Of a stretch of DNA of 64,000 nucleotides, positions 13,423 through 64,000 are shown piece by piece. Position numbers and translations under genes: made by a program. The notes under the pieces were generated by a model, which did not search any database, was not told where the DNA came from, and saw nothing but the letters and a program-made list of their open reading frames with translations. This DNA comes from Zeus faber (Eukaryota; Chordata; Actinopteri; Zeiformes; Zeidae): positions 25,368,756-25,432,755 of the forward strand of contig OY482848.1 in the NCBI GenBank assembly GCA_960531495.1. Direction: 5' to 3'. Positions within the stretch are counted from its first letter, which is position 1. The number at the start of each line of letters is the position of its first letter.

Positions 13423-14908
13423 TCTTCCCTCTTTTATCTTCTTCCTCATACAAGCGTGTGTTGGGTCTTACTTCACCTCCACCTCTCTGCCTGCACCAGC
13501 TAACATAACATGACAAGGGCATCTTATGCATATTTATTCAAGTCAACAGCTTCAAGGATTTACATTCATGCAAAGCCCCGAAAACTACAGGAAACGCTAA
13601 AACACAGACCAGGGCAGGAGTCCGGGGCTGCTGCAGAAGGTTACTTGGCCTCACGGGAAGAGGAGCAGATCTGTTCCTTGTATACCTTTTTATTGAAGGA
13701 AAAGGAAAGGACGTCCGGGGCAATTCCCCACCCCCAGGTAAGCGTTGAAATGACGTATTAAATGACAAATCAGAGAAGCCTGGAGGGCTCGGCATGTTGG
13801 GAATACCCAACAGAGCGAGAGATGAGGCCAAAGGAGAGGTGTGAGGGTGAAAAAGGAACAAAAAGGGACGCGAAGGCAAAGAGAGAGGGTGAAAACACGA
13901 CGTACGACGTGTGAGTCGAGAGGATTACGACCAGAATATGACGCTCAAGGGATTCCACTCGGCTGGAAATGGAAGGCGTGCAAAAGAACAGAAGGGAAGG
14001 GAAGGGGGTTGGGGACAGGGGTTCAGAGAGGTGGAGGAGGCGTTTCTCAGCTGTGAAAAACAGGCGGGAAGAGGAACGACAGAGAAAGACACTCTTAGGG
14101 CCGAAAGGGAGGCGGGAATCTCTCCTAATGTGCGTTCGCTGCCAGGCTATATTCATGAAGAGAGCGCGTGTGCGATAAGATGAGGCGAGTCACGGGAAAA
14201 AGATGCCCGCCGCGAGTCCCAATAAGAAAGCTGACACCGAGTTTAGAGGATCCACATTCAAGTGCAGAATAAGAGATGCTCAACCGACTCCACGCTGCTG
14301 GAAATAGAACACAAGCTAAAAGAGTGGATGTGGGAATGAGAGAGGGAAATAAAAGAGCTTATTTGTATACATGTATGCATAAACCTTTCAATCTCTCACT
14401 CACACCCACACATTCACACAACCTGTGCAATAGTATATGCATTACAGTATATGTACTGTTATTACACAGTAATAAGCTGGTTAGTACATAGTTAAAATTC
14501 CTATTTAGAATTGATACCCTGTAAACCCATAACAATAATTTATCACATTTTGTATATTCTGTATATTTTTATTTAGAACTTTTTTGTATATTTGTTCTAT
14601 TATTCGGCTATATTAATATATATTTTTCATTTTTACTTCACTTTACGTCCTTTATTCTATACAATTTTATTTTATTATTTTTTTTAATGTCCTTTTTTTT
14701 TTTTTTGACTGTTTAGACAGATTTTTTTAATGCTAATCATCTGTAGTGCAAACCTCACCATGACAAATTCCTATTAGATGTAAACGTACCTGGAGGAATA
14801 AACAGATTCTGATACCAGAGTCTGATATCATTTGCTGATGCAGCAGCAATCGCAGTTTCTTATCTGGAGGTGAAAAATTGTCGTATCTAATCCAACCTGA
14901 ATCTCTTC

Positions 14909-14911
<3 letters not shown>

Positions 14912-14964
<53 letters not shown>
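14912..14964. repeat. (CT)26 microsatellite
   Basis: Nearly pure CT run. Confidence 0.95.
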
Positions 14965-14971
<7 letters not shown>

Positions 14972-15647
14972 CCTCCCCCCTTCTTCCTCTCCATCCTCTG
15001 CTGTGGGCGCTGGTGTTAAACCACTTCCATTGCATATGCGTCCCTCCAAACTTAATGCATTTCCTGTAAATATTTCAGTGTACTCCTCTCGTTCCATGAG
15101 GCTGAGTACACCTCCCCCCTCAACCCCATCCTGGGGGGTTGGGTGTTGAAGGAGCAGAACGGATCGCAGCTCAGCCTCTTTCATCTCAGACGCGTCAGTA
15201 CAATATGAAAATGGCCTCAGTGCACATCTGGGCCATAACCAAGATGGCAGCCACTTGTTCATTTATTTATTATTATTTATTTGTATTTATCGCCTTTTTG
15301 TGTTTGTCTCCAAGTGCTTTTGTCCTTGTGACGTTTCAATGAACCATCTTTAAAGTGGAAATCCAAGAGGTGGTCTGCGTTGGGTGGGTTACACCACGAG
15401 TCCCAGAATTCCATCTGAAACTGGCGCTGTTTTCTTTTAACATGCGGGCTTACCCTCGTCTTTGCTCTAAAAACAGTCGCTTGGATTCCGTGATTCTGCG
15501 ATCCCATAATTCAATGCAAAGTAAACCAATCAGAAAATATTATGTGAGAGCTGGAATTTTTGACCAAATACTGCACTGTTACCGTGGAAAATGGCCCAAT
15601 CCAACCACATGTCAACAAACCTTTTCCCCCCCCGGCCTGTCAGCTAG

Positions 15648-16058
15648 TGATGGGAATTCCAGCAGTTTTTAGTGAGCCAGATCATTTGGCTCAGCTCAGC
15701 AATAAAAAATGTCTTTTTCTGCTCCTAAACGGCTAAACATTTAGTACTACTTCTTGGCTTTTATAATTGAGCCAAATGTTTTGACCTATGATTGATTGAT
15801 CACTTAAATTATTGAATGTAATCGTCCTAAACCTTATTATTTCCAGAATACTTAAATTTCACATTGTCTGTGGTAGTTGGTATAACCAAAGTGAGACTCT
15901 GGATTGTATTTAACAAATTTGTTATAGGTTCATCCCATTATTGTCTTGTATTAATTTACCAAAAAGATAAAGGAAAAACAGAAATCAGCTCTCGGACGGG
16001 AGCCAGCTCCCATCGTTCATTTAAAGGAGCCGAGTCATCGGCCGACACATCACTACTG
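15648..16058. mobile_element. MITE with TAGTGATG termini
   Basis: The left end is tagtgatgggaattcc and the right end ...gacacatcacta, inverted over the last 8 bases. Internally, gagccagatcatttggctca and the right-hand gagccgagtcatcgg region echo each other. It resembles fish hAT MITEs; non-coding. Confidence 0.5.
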
Positions 16059-16699
16059 TCAGCGCATTTGCGTGCGAGGAAGATGACGGCTGATTGTTGA
16101 TGGCTGACAGGCAGTAAAAATGAACAGACCAAATCAATCTCATTTGCCAACAAAAATAACAGCTAAAGTCAAAGCCAAACAATTTCCAAATGTTTTACAT
16201 GACTGTGGGGGAAATCGCTTTGTACCCCGTGTAACGTTCTCTCGTGCTGGAACACGATAGAGGGTCGAGCACTTTGAGCACTTTAAATGTTTCGTTTCTA
16301 ATTGTTTTTGTATAATGTATTCTGCCTAGAATCGTCCTAAAACTGAGCAGAAATTACTTTTTATTGCTCGCATCAAATGAACATGAAAGAAACAAAAAAA
16401 AAAATGCCTCGCAGAATTTCAGAAAAGCTGCCGCAAAATCAAGCATTTTTGTCCGCAGAAATCACAAAAAAAGCGGCATACGGAGGAGCACATGTGCAAC
16501 ACAAATACATGAAATGTCTGTTTGTTAAAAACTGCCAGCTAAAAAAAAGGGTCAAGCTTGGGATTTCTTTAACAAAACAAGCTTATGTTTTTAGCATTAT
16601 TAGCATTAATGCTAATAATAACATTTATTATAATATTATTTATTCATTTATTTATCCATCAATTATTTTTTTTAATTTTTATTCTTATTTTAATTTTAA

Positions 16700-16757
<58 letters not shown>

Positions 16758-16770
16758 ATTATTATTATTT
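16700..16770. repeat. (ATT)n microsatellite
   Basis: ATT units, followed at 16787-16808 by (TG)n and at 17005-17034 by (CA)n. Confidence 0.93.
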
Positions 16771-16997
16771 ATTTGGTTTTGTGGAGTTGTGTGTGTGTGT
16801 GTGTGTGTGAGACAGTTTGTGTATGAGGTGATTTACTGGTACCTGCTCGCTGCACAGAACAGCTCATTAGCTGACGCAATACAAAGCAAGGCTCCCAACT
16901 CTGATTATCCGACCGTGGCGCTGCTCAGCGGCTCTCCTCTTCAACGCATGCAGAGTGACAAGGACTCGAGTGGTGTTCGACACGCACACACAGGCAT

Positions 16998-17036
<39 letters not shown>

Positions 17037-17302
17037 AACACACAATAACAGAAACGGCGAAATTCAACCCATCCATGAAAATAACACCTGGCCATTTTAC
17101 TCACCACTCGAATGACTGTCAGGTACAGAATGGCTCATGGCTTCGACAAAATGGTGCATTCCCCTTTGTTTGTGGGTCTGTAACGAAGTTGTAGGAGTGG
17201 GACTTTTTGGGGTGGGCGAAGTAGGTTACCTATTTAAAAATGGCTTGGCTTACCTAGGAGCTGGTTGGATGACCTCATACACACTTAGGAAATCAAGTAC
17301 AG

Positions 17303-17750
17303 TATTGTACCTTCAGGGTTCGGTCCACACCGGCGGTACCCTGTAAAGGCCATATTTGCACCAATTTTGGCCATTTTTGTACCAGTGACGGACCAGTTTG
17401 ACACCAGAGGTACAACTTTACAATCAAGTACCCATGCCAAGAGTACAATGAGCGTGGGTACGAGGGGTGGGCGGATTGATACAAAAAGTATCGATACTAA
17501 CGATACTACATTTAATTTTGAAGATCGATTCTAGCGTCAATAGGATCGATACTAAAAAAAGGGATCATTTTCTCTCTCCAAAATAAGTTAAATAAGTAAA
17601 ATTGCCGATTAGCAGCGATTTGACCCTGGTGTTACTTGGTATCAGATCGAAACCAAATTTTGCAGTATCACCCACTCCTAGTGGCTACAGTACAGCCAAT
17701 AGGACAAGCCATTGTACCCCTAAAGGTACTGAAGGGGTTGTACTTTACAT
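17303..17750. mobile_element. inverted-repeat element with a nested hAT-like MITE
   Basis: Outer arms: gtattgtaccttcaggg near 17303 and, inverted, cccttcagtacc near 17727. Inside, 17463-17681 has its own inverted ends (aggggtgggcgg...gatac and gtatcacccactccta) around a GATAC-rich core, a pattern of hAT MITEs in fish. This reads as one short element inside another. Confidence 0.5.
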
Positions 17751-18082
17751 TTTTAACGGATCTTGGGCTGGTAGGCGACTGTATATACTGTATTTACGAG
17801 TGTGGATACAATGAATACCGCTGACTAGAAGTAAAAGGAAGGATCGGTCCCCTATTGTAGAACGCTGTGTAGTCATTATGGCTCTGACACCGGGTGTGTC
17901 CTACTCGGGCCTCCGCTTTGTCCTGCTCTGCTCCCTCTGCCTCAGCTCTTCACGACCGTCGCTCCTTTCCGCTGTGGCAGCTGTACCGCTAGAGACACTC
18001 CTGGAGGAAAATAAGTCTTCGTTGCCTTCCCTCTACTGTGTCAGCACCCTGCCTTTAATGAGGCCTCGAGTCATGACCTGAT

Positions 18083-18100
18083 GACACACACACACACACG

Positions 18101-18145
<45 letters not shown>
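18083..18145. repeat. (CA)n microsatellite
   Basis: CA run with two CG interruptions. Confidence 0.93.
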
Positions 18146-18148
<3 letters not shown>

Positions 18149-18679
18149 TTTGAAGTTCTCAATATAGAATGCACTGCAACCGACTACTTCATTCGCACTC
18201 CTTGTAATTTAACTTTTAAAATACATTCATCCAAGTATTTGTGAAATCAGTGTGAGCATGCTGTAAGAGAAGTACTTCTTGGTGTGTCTCAAAATCTTAA
18301 TAACCACTACAATTGCACCACAGGGACAAAACGGTTCATTTTGAGTTCATGCTTTTGTGCTGTGCTGTGTGTCTGGAAAAAACACGGATTCATTCCCTCG
18401 TTGTTTGAGTCGACATGGCATCTTATTGAAAATGCAGCCTTTTGCTGCAGGTGATTTACAGTTTAGATACCTTTTGAGTTTTTAAAATGTGGTGAGAAGT
18501 ATCCAACACGATGGAACTCGGTAAAAAGTACTTGCTCGCTTCAGAAATGTGCTCAAGTAAAAGTTGCATACTTTTAGTTGTATGAGTTGTATTTACTTAC
18601 ATCAATGACGAACATTGCACAAACACGCACATTGAGAGTTTTCTCTTCTGGCACACACTTGGTTTCATACAAACGTTGA

Positions 18680-60147
<41,468 letters not shown>

Positions 60148-61240
60148 CCCTGCGAAAGGTGTCCATAAAAGGGACATTGGTGGGGGGGGGGGGGGGGGCA
60201 TGAGATGCCTTTTGAAAGAACAATGCAGCAAAAATGAAGCACTTAAAGGCGATGTACATTCCATGTTCTGATTTTTTTCAAACACTAAATGAATTGATTC
60301 CAGTTATTGGTGGATAACTGGATTTAAAATCAGGAGCGGGGGGCGGGGGGGCGGGGTATTGCAAGGGTGCATTCTTTTTTGTTTTCTATCCTAAAGTATC
60401 TATTTAATAAGAGAAGTGTCCGTGTTATTTAAACCTCTATATAAGATGTATATGTGTGTGTGCGTGCGTGCGTGCGTGCGTGTGTCTGAGTGAATGCATG
60501 TCACGTGGTATGTGTGTACATATAATAGGAACACAAAGGTCGAAAAAGTGCTTTACCAATCAAAACATGCTGAATACTGTGAATACCAAATCCAGTTTAG
60601 ACTATTTTGTATTTCAACCCGTTTCATTTTCTTCTTTTCATGTTGGTCAAATGAGACGCGAGCGCAAAAAACCAAGGCACAAACAATGAGCGGCATGTGC
60701 ATAAAACCAAACAGATGACGGGCGCAGAATCAGTTTGGCCGTGGCGGTTCAGCGAAACGACAAGACAATTACACTAATATGTTTTCCTTCCGGCGAGGCA
60801 ATTTGCATAGTCAGGCAAAGTCAGACGAGGCGTTCTGCCAGTTGATGTCACCCCATGCCCCCTCCCCCCACTCCCTCCGACAAGGTGGCCATTTTCAGCG
60901 ACGGCCACCTTGGGTCTATTTCCGGGGGTTCTTGAAGGGTTTGCATCGCGCTGCGGAGTAAAGCCCGGGCGGACAGAGCTCAGGTTTAGTGCTTATCTCT
61001 GCCTCACAGGAGGGCCACAGCAGACCCCCCCCACACACACTCTGCTTCTATCTGCATCCTAAACACACACACACAGACGCACACACACCCAAACAATGCC
61101 ACGGGAGGCACCAGTGTGTCAGCCGAGTGGATTTTCATGCATTTCAATATGAGTGAGTGAGCGAGTGATTGATCCTTATTTTCCTGAGGATAATCGCAGA
61201 CTAACCTTGAAAATAAACAGCAGCATTAAGTTTCCTCTAG
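60148..61240 (+). other. probable mast1 3' UTR with candidate poly(A) signal
   Basis: The first AATAAA hexamer after the stop codon is at 61212-61217. Other AATAAA/ATTAAA-like signals lie near 62418 and later, so the real end is unknown. The segment holds a run of 17 G starting 35 bases after the stop, a second G-rich cluster at 60335-60358, and short TGCG/TG repeats near 60453-60484. No ORF resembling a known protein was seen. Confidence 0.4.
60182..60198 (+). repeat. poly-G run in the mast1 3' UTR
   Basis: Seventeen G, preceded by GGT; a second cluster (runs of 6, 7 and 4 G split by single C) lies at 60335-60358. Confidence 0.9.
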
Positions 61241-63280
61241 CACCAACCTAACCTCTCTACTTGATTATCCGATCACAGCGGCACAGTAAAGATTATTATT
61301 CCTGTAGATAGATAGCTGTTGAGACTGATCTGGAGTCTGTTATGCGCATGTGTACAGTACAGCCATGTATTGATATGAACCAACAAAAAAGGGGCAGGAA
61401 ATTTTTTTGGAGAAAGGTTGTTCTCTGAGGAAGTGTGTTTTTGATAATATGCATTGGGAAACATTGTAAACAAATGACTGAATTGTTTTCCGTCATCTGG
61501 ATGAAACGCAAGAGGTGTGCTGCCTGAGGAGATGGACCTACAGCACAAAAACACTAACTCCATGTTCCACGGGGCTTCCCCACTGATTCACTCTTTGTTG
61601 ATCTCAACAGCCCATCCTAAATTAGGTTGTATCGTTGCGAAACAATTTCAACTGTTGGTAAGGACTGGTGTCACTGTTATTAGACACAGAATTCAATCAA
61701 GTAGATCTTGTATGTGGTATTTTAGTGGGATATTACATTCGGCGTGGTGCTGCACTGTCCCCCAGTGGTGATAAATGGCCATCGCTGAACTGGATTCAGT
61801 TGCCGTTATTTACCTTTATCGTGGCTCTTGAATTGTAAAATGAGGCCAGAGCCACTGATGTGTCGCAATTAGATAGGGTTTATGCATTCATTTACAAAAC
61901 ATTTCAAACTGTTAATGAAATGCACACTAGAAATACGAACAATTTCTCTTTGGTTGCTGTGTTATGCACATGACTGTTAATTCTACCTTCTAGAAAATAT
62001 ATATTTTTTTGATTTTGTTTTTTTTGATTCTCTAAAAGATCCTATCAATTGAAACACTTATGACTTTGTTTGTATTTGATGTAAGGAAAGGTTGTCGACA
62101 AAGAACGCTATATAATTTCAAGCATTTCCCTAACCACTCAATAGTATTACATGTATAACAATAGGCTGTTAGTCTCTTCTGAGCAGCAGAGTAGTATGAA
62201 ATGCACTTTATTTCAAAAAAAATTAAATGTTGATTTGCTGATATGTTTTATCTGAGCGAAGTTACTTTGGAGGAAGAAAGCATACTGTATACAGATATAA
62301 AGTCCAAGTATAACAACATTCCACGTTTCTCTGTACACTGGAAAATGTATCTATCTGTGTCATGGGCATTTATGTTTGTGATGTAATTTAACGGCAGACA
62401 CCTGAAGTGCAGTATGTTAAATAAATTAAGAATATTTAATCCAGACTCTCATTCTCTCGTGCCTGTAGTGAACTGATTCCAGTAAATATCACAAAATATT
62501 GGAATTGCGAGTTTGGTGACCGTTGGATGCCTTTCACAGGGAATCAGGGAATTCAGACAAAGTACATACAGTCTAACACATTTCTGAATTTTCAATTTTA
62601 TTATATAAATTTCAAAGGGCTTAATTGGCCTGGGAAAAATAGGTTTACATTTCCAAAACAACTGGAAAATAAAAAGGTAAATGATATTAACTTAAAATCA
62701 AAACAGACTGATATATGCAAATAAATGAAGCTTAAAACGAAATAAAACTAAAACAATTCAAACATTGCTGTTAAATAGAACATTTCACCGAGAGAGACAA
62801 ATAGTACATGGCAAATAGAAAGAATCCCCGTATGACAGATTACGAAAGAAAACACTGCACAAAATAGTCATGCACCCTATATAGAAAAACAAGAAGTATA
62901 AATAGAATGAGAAATTTTTAATAATAATTAAATTATTAGACAATAAATAGATAGATACAATAAATGCAAATACGTTTTACACATCAGGGGTTGCCTAACT
63001 TTTTTAATCATAAATTCCCAAACATTTGCAGTTATTGTTGATTTTAACAGGTTTCGGAGATGAAATAAGAACTTCTACATCCACTAGAAATAATAACAAT
63101 TCGGGGGGAGATTTGGATAATTTTTGCTTATGAATAAAACATTTGGTAGCCAACATAAAAAAAAACAACTATATGTTCAACATTTACGTTTACATCAAAA
63201 TAATAACGAAACACACCCTGTTTATGCATCCAAGGTCTTTCTCTCCCAAATTTAAATGTTTTGTTCATAAATCCGGTGCA
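61240..63280. other. intergenic stretch, no recognised features
   Basis: AT-rich, no ORF of note, no named repeat. May include the end of a longer mast1 3' UTR (another AATAAA near 62418). Confidence 0.5.
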
Positions 63281-63640
63281 TTTCATTCCTACGCGATACG
63301 TTACATAACGTCCGGCGTCGATTTCGACGAATCACAAACGTGTAAATCGCATTACTGAAGTTGTAGCCAATCATCACGCGTCAAAAGATCGGTTCAGCCA
63401 ATCGGTGTTGGCCAAGGAAGGACAACAGGAAGCGAACGTCCTTCTCCTGCTGTCAAAATGCGATGGTGAACCGACCGAACTGAAACACTATGCGCGTTAA
63501 CTAAACAACAATTTCGTTTCGTTTGGTGTTGTTGAGTCAGGCCGATTGTTAAATACAGAGTATCTGACTATCTTTTTGTATTCATCGTGTTTTCTTTGGG
63601 AAGCAACGCCCCGGGCTAAGAGATGCTAACCAACGCCTGC
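63280..63640 (+). promoter_or_regulatory. candidate promoter of a downstream gene
   Basis: CpG density rises sharply at about 63290-63490. There are CCAAT boxes at about 63368 (AGCCAATC) and 63398 (AGCCAATCGG), an inverted one in GTTGGCC, and an ETS-like AGGAAGCG near 63429. No TATA box is clear. It is followed by a segment that ends at a good splice donor, which fits a promoter plus first exon. Inferred from composition only. Confidence 0.4.
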
Positions 63641-63654
63641 TAGCGGAATGCTAA

Positions 63655-63690
<36 letters not shown>

Positions 63691-63752
63691 TCTAGGAATG
63701 GAGATTGAAGAAACCGTGGGAGAAACACCTCAATGACACCGAGCACAACCAG
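63500..63752 (+). other. candidate 5' UTR exon with CAG repeat and two upstream ORFs
   Basis: The segment ends CAACCAG before gtaaac, a good donor. It has a (CAG)10 run at 63658-63687. An ATG at 63654 opens a tiny ORF of Met, 11 Ala, Ile, stop; a second ATG at 63698 codes 12 residues to a TGA. Neither continues past the donor. I infer a non-coding first exon of a gene to the right; the gene and the exon's 5' end are unknown. Confidence 0.35.
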
Positions 63753-64000
63753 GTAAACAAACATATCTAATTAGAGAAAGGGTCGGCTCTGTGTCTGTGT
63801 TGTGTCCCTGTAGCTTTTCTTAAAAATTGAAAAACGAATAAACACATGTCACATTTCTGTCCACCTGGGTTGTATCTAGAGCTGACAGTTGTCGCATGAT
63901 AGTCTGATCGCGATTATTTGAGCAGATCCTCACCTTTTTCTAAAGTCGTTAGATTCTTCCCTAGGTTTCAATCCAAATTTCCTGGGAATTTTGATCCACT

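Noticed and set aside
17878..18081. A 67-codon frame starting like a signal peptide
   Set aside because: Short, ends in a CA repeat, no splice context or recognisable family; chance is likelier.

Overview
This is vertebrate nuclear DNA, most likely from a teleost fish. One spliced gene with GT-AG introns spans two thirds of the window. Microsatellites are very dense, and the transposon remnants (Tc1-like, hAT-like, Ty3/Gypsy, short inverted-repeat elements) are of kinds common in fish genomes. The only protein-coding gene I can support is mast1 (microtubule-associated serine/threonine kinase 1) on the + strand. I place 25 coding exons from 18709 to 60147. All have consistent phases, joining into about 1729 codons plus a stop. 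The first exon(s), for roughly 28 N-terminal residues, and the mast1 promoter were not found.

Layout. 1-18708: no gene found, or far-upstream intron of mast1; repeat-rich, with inverted-repeat elements (0.4-4 kb), a hAT remnant (2.4-3.4 kb), a decayed Tc1-like element (6.1-7.3 kb), a LINE-like 3' tail, several MITE-like elements and long CA/TG arrays. 18709-36895: exons for the N-terminal Ser-rich segment and the DUF1908 domain, with a large GATA array in a 6.5 kb intron. 37033-43453: the AGC-type kinase domain; a fold-back element with a second element nested in it sits in the intron between exons 16 and 17. 43454-54196: two antisense, decayed Ty3/Gypsy elements lie on either side of exon 18. 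54197-57754: linker, PDZ domain and basic region. 58364-60147: one long last exon coding a disordered, proline/serine-rich tail. 60148 to about 61240: probable 3' UTR. 63280-63752: a CpG- and CCAAT-containing segment followed by a candidate non-coding first exon of another gene, with a CAG repeat and two tiny upstream ORFs.

Function. From family knowledge, MAST1 is a neuronal kinase that associates with microtubules and with the dystrophin/syntrophin network through its PDZ domain. All core kinase motifs are intact, so the gene looks functional. The most interesting observations are about architecture: long UG repeats abutting two mast1 splice sites, a 43-bp duplication that re-opens a shifted reverse-transcriptase frame, a fold-back element whose second arm preserves the empty site of a nested insertion, an Arg-Glu repeat in the mast1 tail coded by a microsatellite, and a minisatellite of paired CCAAT boxes. 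I saw no convincing new biological system.
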